NCBI RefSeq assembly: GCF_022201045.2
Contig: NC_068558.1
Location: 45,163,001-45,227,000, forward strand
From: Citrus sinensis
Lineage: Eukaryota > Streptophyta > Magnoliopsida > Sapindales > Rutaceae
DNA: 64,000 nucleotides
Direction: 5' to 3'
The notes beneath the pieces are model-generated. The model was not told the DNA's origin. It saw only the letters and a program-made list of their open reading frames with translations, and searched no databases. The translations under genes and the position numbers were made by a program. Positions 46,613-60,400 of the stretch are shown one piece after another; position 1 is the first letter of the stretch; the number at the start of each line of letters is the position of its first letter.

Positions 46613-47721
46613 ATAATAACTTACCATAAATTAATTTATAGAAATAACGCGAGTTTAGCTAAAGAAGAAAAACCTCGATTCTCTTCTCTAAAAACCTCAT
46701 TCACACTGGGAAGAAATTTATTTTTTTTGCATAATAATTAAATCTGGACGTTTCATACGTACATCATAACATTTTTGACTTGTTATAATACTTTTGACTT
46801 GTGTCTGCTGACTAAACTCTAATGGCATTTAATATAAAGAAGAAAAATGCCAAGTAGAGAGAAAACTGAGAGAAAAATAAGAGAAATTGAGGAGAAAAAA
46901 GAAAAAGAAAGGAAAAGAAATTAAAAAAAGAAAGATAATTCCCTTTTAAACTAAACAAACAAGATGAAAATTAACCATATTTTTCCCTTATTTTCTCTCC
47001 TCTTTCATTCCCATTCCATCCCACTCCTCTCCTAACTATTATTCAGTTCCAAAAGGAAGCCCAAGACGAAGTCGCACAGTCCGAACACATTTGTCACGTA
47101 AGCTCTCGTGCAATCTGCAAGCTTGAAACGTGCTCGGTGCAGAAAGAGAGACCAAACGCCCGGGTACGGTATGATCTACTTCTCCCGTTCCTTTTTTTTT
47201 TACTTCTTTATTGGTTAATGAGAAACGTTCCAGTTCTCGCTAATCACCACATTCGACCCCATCGACATTTCCACACAGAAACAAGCAAGCACCAGAATGT
47301 TCGAATATGATAACACCACAATCATATAAGAAACTCGCAGACCACATTTATGCAACATCCACATTCATGCTGATAAACAAGCTAACTAAATAGTAAATTA
47401 AATTTGAAAGATAAATGCCACCATTAACAATGGCAGTTCTCTGTCTACAAGACAAACTGATGACTACTCTCAACCACCAGATAAACGAGCTCACAAAGCT
47501 CACTTTCCAAATTATCTTCCACGAAAAAGACAAACAATACAACATCCTAATCCAAGTTAAAAGAGTTCTTTGGCTATATTGTCGCACCTATAAGAAATTT
47601 TTTAACTTCACTTGGTTAGGCAAGAAAACACACGCATCAATCCTGTCACAACAACTGAAAAGATTTATCCCATCCTGAAACTATAGCTCGAGCGAACTTG
47701 GCATTTGGAACAACCACAATA
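46613..47721. other. 3' spacer of the p23 gene
   Basis: Bases 47340-47721 are probably the p23 3' UTR read on the minus strand; the plus-strand frame of 87 codons there (47415-47678) is not credible as a gene. A purine-rich stretch (46850-46930) and a moderately GC-rich patch (47041-47170) precede it. No gene is recognised. Confidence 0.4.
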
Positions 47722-50494
47722 TTATGTGCTTTGAGCAGCTTCTGTTTTCCCTTCAGTAATGCCAGCATCACTCTTGTCCTCACCTTCCTCTTCTTGATTA
47801 GTATCTCCTGCCTTGCGAACTTCTTGTTGCGGCTTTGACACTTCTATATCCACAGAAAAAAGAAAAAGGCAAAGGCAACCAAATTAAAAGCTAATAAAAC
47901 CAGGAAGTCAAGAAAACATTTAACACTAAGCAGGTTTCTTATGTCAAACAGAAATGTACAAGAAAGCTAAGTTGGAAAAATAAAGCCATCAATGGGCAAA
48001 TAAACATAATTCAAAAGGCCATTGACATTCAATAAACATCTTGGAGACCAGTAAGGCCACTGATTCAGTTGCCGATGAAAAAGCCTAGCATCAAAGACAC
48101 TCAGTAATTTAATTTCCTCTCAAATCAGTGGCATATAATAAACTTTTTAATGGCCCAATTGTCACTATCATTAAAAAGAGTCTACAATTAATGAGGCAGT
48201 TAATGAAAGAAACAAATTGCAACTCAATACCCCTCATAGAAAATGAGGGAGAATATGGCAGATAAGTAACAAAAGGTTTGTGGCATTTTACCTTCATCAT
48301 CACTGTCTTCAAAGCCACCCATACCATCATCACCTCCCATGCCACCAAAATTCTGCAAACAGCATCAAGAATCAGTAAAAGCAAACATTACAAGCAAAAT
48401 TTTCAGAAGGAACCTGTCCATAAGCCATCATAATCATACCGAAAAGTCCATCCCCCCAAGATCCAAGTCACCTGCACCTGATCAAAGAACCAAAATTGAT
48501 GAATTTTTCTTTCAAAAGCATAAATGTATTCAAAAACCTGAACCAAGGATAACTCATTAGCAAAACAGAAAGTTCATAATACCATTATCCTCGTCTTCGT
48601 CTACCCATTTGTCCCAATCAACTTTGACATAATGTGGTGTCTTGCCATCTCCACGAAGTAGTTTCTTCCACCATCCTTTTTCTGCCTTCTCCACGATGCA
48701 GAATATGCTCCTTACACCTACATTAATTTTGCTTTCCTAAAGCAAAAGGAAATAAAAGGATTAAATACAATATAATAAGACCTTCAAAACGCCCCCAGGG
48801 ATGCAGCTGAATGGCTTTTAGCTCTATTTTGGGATAGCCACCAAGTCTGACTCCTCAGGAGATAGGGGTTAAAGATTATATTTGAGCTCTGTCCATCTCC
48901 CATACTTTTAAAATAAATATCATCAAAGACCTTGAGAATCTACTTTTAAGATCATAATAAATCCAAGCAATAGGATGCATGCACAGACACATGGCTTAGT
49001 AAAGATGAAACAGATCCATACTGACCAATTACCCGAGAACAAGGAGTAGAAACAAAGGTGGAAACATTATCAAATTAACTATACACCTCAATGCAATGAA
49101 TTATCAGATTAAGGTTACAAATCTAGTTGCGTTAATACAAGTTACTAGGTTTTTCCTTGAGCGAGCAAAATGCTCAATTGTCATCAACTAATCATTCACA
49201 CACCCACGCACATAAACATTAATGCGTAAAAGGTGCAGCATCTTACCTCCACGTTGACCTTATCAAAAAGCTCCAGCTTGAGCTCATAAAGGTGGTTTTC
49301 AGCACCAGCACTAGCAGAGAAGGAGAACACTCCCTCTGGCTCAAGATTTACCTTGGCATTTTTTGCGTCAGGTAATTGCACGGTTATAAATACCTTATCT
49401 TGCCTCTGGGCCCACTTCACCTCAGGAACACGGCTACAAAATTTAAAACAAATTTAGAGAAAATGAACTAAAAAAAAGGCGAAAATCCAGAGAGATACCA
49501 CCGCATACACACCCTTAATAAAATCCTATCCAAATACAAGGTTTGGCCTCCAGCATAAAATAACTCGATCGCATTAGGTGACACAACAACCGCAACAAAA
49601 TACAATGATGGATTTGCAGACAACCACAAAACTATGAGTATATTCAGAAAGTCCATATATATATATCTACCTCTGTAATTTTTTTGAATGCTACCAGAAA
49701 TTATTTCAGCCTAAGTTTTCCAGAGATTTCATTTTTATATCAATCAATTGGGAATTTGCCGTGTAAGCAATTACCAGATCTATCATATTCCCAGGGACAG
49801 CCTAACTCCACAGCTCCAACCTTCTTAAAAAATTATTTGAGTTTCAATAGACATAGTAGATATGATGTTTAATTAATTAACATACTACGTGGCAATAGGT
49901 TGTCTTCTTTTTCATTTTCGTTTGGGTAAAAAAGAGAGTCTAAAACTATAGATACCAGCTAGTTTGGCAAGTGAAGTAATATATCATGGGGGTATTACAA
50001 GACTCACATTGGTGGGTAGGGATCCAGTCATGCTATGGTTAATCAGATAGATAAATAACTTAAAAAATAAGAGAATTTTCAGCCGTGAGCGGATGAAACT
50101 TGAAACTTTAAAGAACAAAAGAAGACAACAAATTATAAAGATATGCAAATCTTTCACCAAATTAACGCCATTATCTCTTGAACCTCACCTTTTGCATCAA
50201 TATTTGTTTCACAAATAAAAAAAAAAAAAAAACTCATGTTACACTGATAATAAAAAAACCCTAACTGGAGTAGCATCTTGTACAAAAGACATTGTTACAG
50301 GAAAGTAAGACAAAACGTTTTATTGCATCATTTCACCATAAACCAAACCAAGTATTAGTTAAATAAACAATAAAGAGATTACTCAGGGAGTACATTAAAG
50401 AGTGTGAGATGACGCGAGCGTGAATCAGTGGAATCGAGTGACAGAAGATCAGAAATCGAATATAACCAACAGGAGAGAAGACGGCTTACCTCAT
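47722..50494 (-). CDS. P23-1: p23 co-chaperone of HSP90 (CS domain)
   Basis: Binds ATP-loaded HSP90 and slows its ATPase during client maturation; cytosolic and nuclear. Coding exons in reading order: 50494-50490, 49433-49247, 48736-48583, 48477-48440, 48352-48292, 47843-47722 (567 nt, 188 residues). The CS domain covers about residues 1-100, with PEVKWAQRQDKVFITVQLPD at the start, FSFSASAG, YELKLELFDKVN and the conserved WWKKLLRGDGKTPHYVKVDW. The tail is Gly-rich (GGMGGDDGMGGF) and acidic, as in the longer plant p23-1 type. The first coding exon supplies only ATG and AG of codon 2, then GTAAGC begins a 1056-bp intron. The start is supported because AG|C CGT gives Met-Ser-Arg followed by the family sequence. 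Confidence 0.96.
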
Positions 50495-50522
50495 ATTGTC
50501 TCGAAATGGAAAGAAAACAGTA

Positions 50523-50530
50523 AAACCCTA
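50523..50530. promoter_or_regulatory. Telo-box in p23 leader
   Basis: AAACCCTA on the plus strand, about 30 bp upstream of the p23 ATG. It is the same motif seen near the starts of LSM4, PMS1 (23397-23404) and the WD40/PPR pair. Confidence 0.45.
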
Positions 50531-50624
50531 GAGCGAGAGAGAGAGTTGCGACAGCCTGCGGTTTTGTCAAGTAACGAGAAAGCAAGCGTGTTTATGCTTC
50601 AAAAAAAAAAGTATAAAGCGTCAC

Positions 50625-50656
50625 TTCTAGTACTTTCTTCACCTTCTAGATATTTC
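50625..50656. promoter_or_regulatory. Two imperfect heat-shock elements upstream of p23
   Basis: TTCTAGTACTTTC (50625-50637) and TTCTAGATATTTC (50644-50656) each fit TTCnnGAAnnTTC with one mismatch in the middle unit. They lie 130-160 bp upstream of the p23 ATG. HSF control of an HSP90 co-chaperone is plausible but inferred. Confidence 0.4.
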
Positions 50657-52639
50657 TATTATTATACAGTACGATCACTCGGACGATTGGTGGCGGTTGT
50701 CACTGTGCGTGTGTGAGTTTTGATTGGTGGATTTTGAATCGGAGGTTTGGAGATACATGGGAGGATGAAATCGGACGGTGTTAAATGATCGTGTATAGTA
50801 GTTTTGGTGCGCCGACTTAGTTGTAGTTTAAGATGGGCTTTACCTTATGATTAAGCCCAATAAGAAGAAAGCCTGCATTGCCCATTGCCACGAAGAGTGC
50901 AACTATTGGCACCCGTCTACTATTATCTTAAAACCCTCTTTTAAACGTACCCATTGAAATAATTTAAAATTTCATAATATTTCTATTAACACCAATTAAT
51001 TTCCACGAATAACCCTAATTGTTATTTTGCCAGAAATCCCATCTCGATGTCTATATCTTTTTATTTTAACTGTACTTATCTCTTTCTTCTCAATTCTCAA
51101 ATCCCAAGTATCTTATCTTTCTTTATATTATTTTTGTTTCCCTGCTCATTTTCTCTTATTAGTTGGTGCTTTTGTTGAAATTTGTCAATTGTTCAAATTT
51201 CTCATGAGTTAGACGTAACAGTTTTGAGGTCCGTGACCTGAAAGAAGGAATAAGTTTTGCACATATGAGGTGTTGATGTTCGTAGGAAATGGCTCACTGA
51301 TTAAACGATTTAAACTGTTAGCAATACTATTAGGATGCGTTTGGCATCCAGCATTACACAGCATTACCATCCCGTATAGCATTAAATTAATACAACCCTA
51401 AAAACTGACTTCGTATTATACGGTATACCGCATAACATTACTGTTGTTATACAGTTAAAGCCGCATTAACTAAACCCGTGCGGGTATCGGGTTTACGCGT
51501 GATTGCTTATAAAGAAAGGGAAAAAAAAAAAGAGTAATAGTTTTTCTTCTTCAGAACACGATTGAGCCACAGAACACGTCTTCTCTTTGCTTCCATTCTC
51601 TTCTCAAAACCCAATCTATCGCCGACACCGGCTCAGCCATAACATTTATCACCGACACTGGCACGGCAGCAGCCACTTTGAGTACTCGATGCTGTCAATG
51701 CCGTCAAGTTCTCCCGCGCGGCACCCCTACTCCACCATCTCTATGCCGCGAGTCCGCAGCCACTGCACGATATCACAACAAATTCATATTAGCATTTTTG
51801 CCTTTATCCATAACTTGAGTGTTTTAAATTATAAAAGCCATTTTTTTTAAAAAGATAAAAAAGAAAAATCAGACCCCTGTGACAGTGTTACTTATTCTTT
51901 TTTGCTTATTTTCTTCTTCGGAAGAAAAGGATTTAAAGGGAGGAAAAAGGATTTATCGACAAAATAAATAAATAAATAAATGAAGGATGCAAAGAACCGA
52001 AAAAAAATAATTGTGGAATGATAACAAGGGGAGAAAAAAGAAACAGAGGAAGGAAAGAACAGAGAAGAAATTAAAGAGGGTTGAAGGTTGAAGGTTGAAG
52101 GTTGAAGATTGAAGATTTTGTCCTGTTAAAGAGGGAGATAAAGAGATAAGGATGACGTGTCAATGCATAGACACAACTTTGTGTTTATTATTTTATAATT
52201 TTATTTTACCAATTTTTTTATAGAATTTATTTTACCGTTTGTTTTATTAAATAAGCAAAATATATATTAATTGTTTTGTCATTCATTCCTATTAAATGTA
52301 TGTTTTATTATTTATTTATATTGTGATAACTTTTTAAAAGTTATTTGATTAAATTATTTGATTCGATTGTTATTTCAAAGTTTATTTAATTTGGAAAATG
52401 CTAAAAAAGAAAATATTATGTCACCGAAAATTTTATAATTTGTTAGTTTACATATGTTTTATGAAGAATTATAATTCTTTTTTACATTTATAATACAAGA
52501 AATTAATGTAAAAGTTTTAAAATTTAAAACCTCTATATTTAATATATTTCTAAGTATTAATAAATATTATTTTATAAATTTATAATATAAATTAATCACA
52601 AAAAATTAATACAGTACAGTACAACACTAAATATAATAT

Positions 52640-52930
52640 AATTAAAAATTAATACAGTACAGTAGAGCACCAAATATTATACAATATTATTATAATACAG
52701 TGCTAATATAATATAGTATAATATAATATATTTATATTAAAATAATATAATACAACATAATACAATACAACATAATACAATACAATATACCAAGGGTGCG
52801 TTTGGCACACTGTATTGCATTATTTTAATGCTGGTGTATTGTATTATGCTGTATTGTATTAGCACTGTATTATAATAATGTTATACAATATTTAGTGCTA
52901 CACTGTACTGTATTATTTTTTAATTTAATT
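52640..52930. repeat. Large imperfect AT-rich palindrome
   Basis: The words TACAGTACAGTAGAGCACCAAATATT, TATAATACAGTGCTAATA and ATAATACAATACAACATAAT in the left half (52640-52790) reappear in reverse complement in the right half (52800-52930), about a centre near 52795. The right half is the start of the element at 52794. The left half looks like a second, inverted copy of the same end, so a long hairpin is possible. Confidence 0.65.
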
Positions 52931-53583
52931 TAAATTAAATATTATATTATATTAATGTTTTATATTATATTAATATATTTAAATTGCATTAATATTTTAT
53001 GTTATTATTTATATTATTAATAATTTTAAATTAATATTATTCATATTTAAATATTTTTATTAGTTATAATAAGTTATAAATTTATTAATAAATTATAATG
53101 CAAAAATAAAAAATATACTATTATTGAATGATAAATTATTTATTTATTAATTTATATTAATAATTATAATATAAAAATAAATAAAATAAAAATATTATAT
53201 TAAATTAAAAACTATATTTATTTATTATTTTAGTATTATAATAATAATAAAGCAAAAAGCAAAAGTTAAAAGCAAAAAAAAAAAAAAAACAAAGCTAATG
53301 CGTCAGTTGACGCATTAGCCTCCCACCCCAATCCTTTGCAATTTTGTTCCAAACATGAGTTTGTTATTATTTTAATATGAACAGTATTATAATACCTCCT
53401 TAATACTACAACCAAACACACCCCAAACGTGAGTCGGGAAAAGCTAATGCGTCAGTTGACGCATTAGCCTCCCACCCCAATCCCTTGCAATTTTGTTCCA
53501 AACATGAGTTTGGTATTATTTTAATATGAACAGTGTTATAATACCTCCTTAATACTACAACCAAACACACCCCAAACGCACCC
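52794..53583. mobile_element. MITE-like element with matched GGGTGCGTTTGG ends
   Basis: A 790-bp unit with GGGTGCGTTTGG at its left end and CCAAACGCACCC at its right end, a perfect 12-bp inverted repeat. TTA follows the right end, but the left flank is CAA, so the target duplication is not confirmed. Internally it contains two direct copies of a segment of about 138 bp. No coding capacity. The outer ends resemble the Tourist-like copies, but the interior is different. Confidence 0.6.
53292..53579. repeat. Direct repeat of about 138 bp, each copy with a perfect palindrome
   Basis: Copies at 53292-53429 and 53441-53578 have period 149 and differ at only a few bases. Each starts with GCTAATGCGTCA-GT-TGACGCATTAGC (12-bp perfect arms; 53294-53319 and 53443-53468) and ends with CCAAACACACCCCAAACG. 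Confidence 0.88.
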
Positions 53584-53949
53584 TTAAAATACTGGTGCAA
53601 TGACTTATTTTGAGAAATATGAAATAGGGGTTTTAAGAGTGGGATTAGAGGGGCGCGAATAACTCTTCCAATCAATGACAAAACTAGCTGAGATATTTGG
53701 GCTTATGTGGGTCCAGGTCAATTTTTATATACTGAGATGAGTCAGAATTGCTGGTGGCACCGCCCGAAAGTACTCGTGAAACCCTTTTGGTATTTATTTA
53801 TTTATTTTCTTCTCTGTTGGTATTTATGTCACCTATTTCTTTTGAACCATAATAATCTTTTTGCTTTTATAAATGTAAGTATAAAAGTTTAAAGTACTAG
53901 ATGAATAAATTGTGCACTGGGAAGGAATTAATTCAAAATTTTAGGATTT

Positions 53950-53991
<42 letters not shown>

Positions 53992-55499
53992 AGGGACATA
54001 ATTTTATAGACAAAATTTTTAACCATTAGATTAGAGATAAACGGAGGGTGAAAATTAGATGATATAAAATTATTAATTTCATGGGAAGAGGACACCTGCA
54101 TCCTCCCAATTTGAGAAAATTATCACGTAAACTCCCAAATTCTTAACTAGGGATATGCAGACTGCCTTTTGACTATAATATTCTTTAGTTGTATTAACTC
54201 AAAAAAATTAACTCCAATATTTTATAATAAATAAAATATAATATTAAATACATTTTAAAATAAGTTCAATATTTAATTTTTTTTAATAATTTACAATCTT
54301 ATATTATATTAAACTACATTTTATAATAAATAGAAACATAATATTAAATATATATATTTTTTAAATTATTTAATTTTAATATTATATAAAATAATTTTAA
54401 TATTTCTAATACATGAATATATTTTAAAAATTGTAAAATCTATTTAACCCAAAGATTTATTTAAAATAAATATAATAAATTTACATTTTAAAATTTATTT
54501 GATATATAAAAAATATTCTAATATTATTAGCCCACTAGACAAATTAGTATATTTAAATTATATTTTTAATTAATTAAAAAATTTAAAGCAAATTTTTAAA
54601 TTAGTATCTACAAAAGATATTATAATTAAAATAAAGTTCTAATGTACTTTATTGAAAACTTAGAAATTTACATGTCCACTTCTCCAAATCTTAGAGATAT
54701 AGGTGCCCTATATTTCCTAATTTCATTAATATTTTCTCTATCTCTTCTCTTTAATTTCACATTGTATCATATTAATATTAAAGTAATATTATTTAAATTT
54801 ATTAGTAATTATATTTAATTATTATTATTTTTTTGTATTTAAAATATAATATTATTAAATAAAATAATATTATAATAAAATATTTTTTTATTATATTATT
54901 ATTTAATAATAAAATAATTTATGTTTATATTATTATAATAAGATGCATTTGCCTCAATTGACACAAAAGCCATTGCATTGCACAAACTTAAGGTTCCCTC
55001 GGTTTCGGTTTGCGTTATTTGCCTAAATGATGCATTGTGGTGCATTACAATGAGTTCTTTAATTTTGTCAATCACATTTTTGTTGTCAATTTAATGTGAA
55101 CGACGTTTTAATACCCTATAATCCTATATTCTAAACACACTCTTAAACTCATAAAATATTTGTTAATACATATAAACAGGTGTATCTATTCTCACAAATA
55201 GTTATGGAAGTAACTAGCCTACTAGTGTAGCATCACTTGTTGGGTGAAGGGGATTTATATCAAATTTCAAATCTTGCTACATGATAATTTAATACAATAC
55301 CTTCAAACTAACATTAAGTATTAATGGATGAATACGACTTTAATTAGGATGGACGATGTTAAAAGACTAGTACTTAAAAAGTAGAGTAATTTTTTGTTTT
55401 TAATGCACTTCAACCGATATACAACCCAAAATCTAGTCCTTACAATTTGCTATGCAGTTCATAAATACAAACTAGAATTAATCCTTACAAATTACTCAC

Positions 55500-55640
55500 A
55501 AAAATTTTATAAATTTAAAAGGATAATAGTTTCACCCTAAAATCAATAGAAAGGAGTCTGTTAGAATTCGCACCCAAACTTCCAAATTTAACTTGGGAGA
55601 TTCGAACCAATAAGACTAAACTTTCTCTAGCTTAGAAAGT
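55500..55640 (-). repeat. Possible SINE-head remnant
   Basis: On the minus strand GGTTCGAATCTCCC resembles a Pol III B-box, preceded by a CTAAGCTAGAGAAAG stretch. No tail or target duplication is found. It could be a decayed SINE. Confidence 0.35.
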
Positions 55641-57199
55641 AGAGTATTACTCCTATGGTGCATTTACTAAACAAAAATTAAAATAGACTGGAATCAGTAT
55701 GAGATAGAATCAGGATAAAGAATTAGAATTAGAATAAGTTAGGAATCAAGATCGGAATGAACTGCATTTCTATTGATACGTTTACTTTATTTTGAAATCA
55801 GAATAGACTGTTATAAATTATTAAAATGTCCTTCGTTAATTGTTGTCCATATTTTTATATGTATGTATAATAATAATAATAATAAGAAGAAGAGTAAAAA
55901 TAAAATAAAATCAACAACAATAATAATAATAAAGATGACAACAATATTAATTAAAACAATAAAATTAAAAAATTTTAATAATGATGATGATGAAATTAAT
56001 GCCGATGACGAAGACAACAACAACAACAATAATAATTACTACTACTATTACTAACACTATTGTTACTATTACTGTTACTATTACTAATAATAGTAAAGGA
56101 CATATTTACAAATAATACAAAAATATTGGGTATTTTTATAAATTCTAGAGGGATTAAAATGTAAATGAGAGAACTTAATTGAAGACAATTTGGATATCAT
56201 AAAATCTTCATGGGGTAAAATAAATAATTCAAGAAATCAGATTTTAATGCACAATCTCCTCTTGAGAATCAGACCTATAAGGATATTTCTAAATTTGTGA
56301 GCCTCACGTGATTTTAATTCCGATTTCAAATCTCAGTTTTACAAATAAATATTGTCAACAATTTCGATTTTAGATTCAAATTTCCGAATCCAGAAAATGA
56401 ACACATCATGACTTTCTACACAGAACGTGAGAGAAGAATATCGGCACATTTTTTTTCAGTTAAAATTTAAAAGAGGTATTTGGACTAAGAGAAGCGTACA
56501 ATTTCTAGAAGGACCTAGATACCGACAAGCGGCTCGCGGACCCACCGTATTTCATACGGTAGTACAAGAAGGCAGAAGCAATGGCTTTCTTTGCTCGTGT
56601 CCTGTCTCCTGTATAGTCGGTTAATTTTTGGCCATTAAAATAAAATATTATAAGAAAGATTTAAAGTCAATAGAATAACATCATGACGAAAGTAATAATA
56701 TGACCAATATGACCAATATGATTGTGCTGTGTGTTATAATAATATTATAATATTTAATAATATTTTATTTTCTATGTTAAGAGTATGTCGATGATGTTCA
56801 AATGCAAGTATCCCTCAAATAAAATTAAAATGCGTTATTTTCGCTTACTCAAAACAGGGCTAACCCCCAACGTATAAAGAAAAAAAAAACTATTATTATT
56901 ATTATTATTACGTTATTTTTTAATCACAGATGCGGATACCCAGCCGTTATTGTTCGCCTCTGGCTTCAGTCATTCACCTTCCCCCGACCGATTTATTATT
57001 TGCCATATTTGTCACGCACACCCACACACTCTGCTTACGCACACATTGCCATCTTGTCATGTGATAATAGTTTTCGGACTCTTCAAGATGGAAATGATAT
57101 TTAACGACTTTATTGCTGCCGGTGGGTGAAATCATAAGATTGATTCGAGTAATAGATAATATTTAAATATGATTTTTAAAAGCTTTAATAATGCACTAA

Positions 57200-57474
57200 A
57201 GGTACGTTTGGAATTGAGATGCTATAGCTTTTAAATTACAGTTGTTGTGAAAAAAAAAAGTTGTAATTATGAAACAAAAGTTAATAATATATAATAAATA
57301 TAAATTTTAAATAATAATTTTGATAAAATTATTAAAGATATAATAAATTTTATATTATACAAGTGAAAAATCATATCAACATAACTTAAAAGTTACAGCA
57401 GCGAATATTTATCAAACACTTTAGTACTGTAACTTTTAAGGTACAACTACCCAACCTCAATCCCAAACGCACCC
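57200..57474 (-). mobile_element. Tourist-like MITE, copy D
   Basis: About 275 bp, starting GGTACGTTTGGAATTGAG and ending CCTCAATCCCAAACGCACCC. The interior is the reverse complement of copies A and C (AAATAATAATTTTGATAAAA, ATTATACAAGTGAAAAAT). The target duplication has decayed (TAA against TAG). Confidence 0.78.
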
Positions 57475-60400
57475 TAGGTGATCTCGTGGGATTCAGTGGA
57501 ACGAACGTGGCTGGTGGATGAAGTGTCTACGTAAAGCACAAATCCGGCGAAATGATAAAAAATAAAAACAGAGAAATTCGTTACATCTCGTGTTAAGGCG
57601 AATCTTTTTCAATCCGATGTGTCACAAAATCGTCTTTTCTTTTCTTCGGTGGAGAAATATTTTGTTCGCTTACCATCATTAACATGCAGACAAACAATTA
57701 AAAGAAAGTTGCTCCAAATGGTGACATGATTACATATTTGTAGTTTATTTTTTAATTGTTCTGTTGATTAAATGGAAGGAGCAATCAACTCCGCCACCGT
57801 TTATGACCATACGAACCGTGCGAAGTATTATATTTCCATGCATGCTTTGACTATCTAATATAACAACAGCAGCTAATAGTATTAAAAATTTATGGATATT
57901 TACAGTAAGAATCAATTCAGATTAACTTAAATTAACTATATTATAATATAGCTTAAATTTGATATATCTATGTATATGCCTACATATACATACATTCGCA
58001 CATATGTGTGTGTGTTACTTATATTTGTAAGAGAAATATTTATCTTTATCCTATAAGAGAAATATCCTCAAGGCGTAGTTTTTTATGTCATTAGTGATGG
58101 TAGTAATATTAATATAAAATTATAATTGTTGTCCGCAATTATGTAAAGTTAATGCGGCGACTAATTATGCAAAGAGTTGGACTATTGACACACCTGTAAC
58201 ATTCTTTTTAAATTCATTTTCTCTACGTATTCTTTTTAATTATTAAAATAACCTTCATTTATTGTACTTTCTTAATAAATCCTTGCATCAATACTTCAAA
58301 AAAAAAAAAAAATTTGTTAGGTGCTCTCTCTCGCCCGTCTCTCATTCCAAACCACTTTCAATCTCTTATTGATTATAACATTTATGAATTTATGATTTTT
58401 ATCTCTATCTATCTTTGTTTTTCCTAATAGGTAATAACCTTGGTATATACATAAAGACATGTGCGCAAATCTTTAAAAAAGAAATTAACCTAAGTAACCA
58501 AACTTCACAAAATTATCTCTTCTACAATTTTTTTTTTTATATTTAGATCAAATTCTTATTTTATGACAATTCATTATTTTTTAAAATTTTATAGATTTAA
58601 TGAGTTTATAATGAAGAAAAAAAAGAAAGAAAATATACGTGAGTTTAATTAGATAAATTTTATTTTTAATATAATTTAAATATAAAGGATAAATTTATAA
58701 ATAAAGAACAACAAAGATTTCATAAGAAATATAAAGGGGGTGCCAATCGCGTCACTATTGCAAATTAGTAACAGGCGAGGACACGTACATGGTAAACTGA
58801 CACGTCGGATCAATCAAAGGTACGAATACAAATGATAATTGCTTGCACATGTGACATATGCACGTACATAAGTTGGTTTACAAAACAAAGTCATTTTCGA
58901 ATTATTTCTTGCACTTCAATTAAAACCCAAAAAAAAAAAATCTTATCGCACCAAATCTAAATAGCATGATAGCTCAGTTTGTGATTCCAAATGAGCCACG
59001 CGAAGCTCTTGGGAGTTGGGACATGCCACTGATAATTCTTCTGGGGGCTGTTTATTGTTCGTTTCTCGATACAGTATAAATCACAACAACTTTGGAAGCC
59101 TGACATCAGCCTGGCTACTGGGAACACCATCGAGTGTTTGTAGTAAAAACCGATAAGGAAGAAAAGTTGCAAAACATCAATCAATAATACTTTTTTTTTA
59201 ATTGTCTTTTAATCTTTTTAAGGGGGCCGGAAAATTGCGGATGATCAAATAATTGTGGGGTTTTTTGGCAACTACCTGCGTAGATTACAATCGTTCTGAT
59301 GTCATGTGTGACGATTCTTTTTCCTTTTTCTTTTATTTGTTTATTTTTTTAATGTTGTTTGCATTTACTTTCTTAAAGGACAACGAGACTGTGGGTGCAT
59401 GACAGTCGTCCAGTTTTGTTTGAAAGGCGGAGGAAATGAACAGACTCTGACAACTGGTTGTTGCCAAATATTATGAGCGGTCCTACGTGTGGGTGAACAC
59501 CGAACAAGACTAAAATGAAATGGCCTTCTTGATAACTATGCAGCAGGTAGTGACGATAACGAGCTCGTTTTGATCATAATACTCTTTAATATTATAAATT
59601 AAAAAGAATTTATAATAAATATAAATATGATATTAAAATAAATTTAATAATATATACATTTTAAAATAATTTTATATTTTACAATTTACTAGATCTATTT
59701 TATTATATTAATTTAATTTTTAATAATAAATAAAAACATACTTTTAAAATAAATAAGTTAAAAATTAAAATTATTTTGAATAAAATGTAAAAAATTAATT
59801 TCAATATTATCAATAGGGAGATATTTTTTTAATTGTTAAATCTATTTAAGCCAAAAATTTATTTAAAAAATATATAATAAATACAAGTATATTATTAAAA
59901 TAAATATAATAATTTAAAATTTAAATACTTAAATGTTAATAATATTATTTATATTAAGTTTGTGTTAATTAAAAACCTTTAAAGTCATTTTTTTAATTAT
60001 TATATTCAAATGTTATTATAGTTCAAAATGGGGTCTTAGTGTCCCATTTTCTCTGTAATTTAAGAGTTTTTATGATCATTCCTCATGTATCATTTTCTCT
60101 TTTATCTTCTTGCTATCTTATTGATGTTAAAAGCAATGTTCCACTAAAGTATTTTCTTAATCGAAAAGAAAAAGTGTTTCAACATTAGGATTTAATGATA
60201 GCAAGGGATGAATTTTTCAAATCTGAATCAGTTTGATATTTATCTAACCCGTGAGCTTGACACCTCTTAACCCACCTCAATTATTGTTGATAAATGTCAC
60301 ATTCAAATGGGGAAAACAAAAAAAGGGTTATTCGAATTACACACTAAAGACAACACAAATGATTACTTTAACAATAAAAAAGAGTAAAACAAATCGACAA

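Noticed and set aside
47415..47678. Plus-strand 87-codon frame downstream of the p23 stop
   Set aside because: It is antisense to the probable p23 3' UTR, with no recognisable domain.
55773..56054. 93-codon frame rich in Asn, Asp, Lys and Ile
   Set aside because: It is the translation of AAT/GAT/TAC simple repeats, not a gene.
56427..56624. 65-codon frame in the gene-poor block
   Set aside because: Slightly GC-richer than its surroundings, but no motif, no neighbouring exons and no family recognised.
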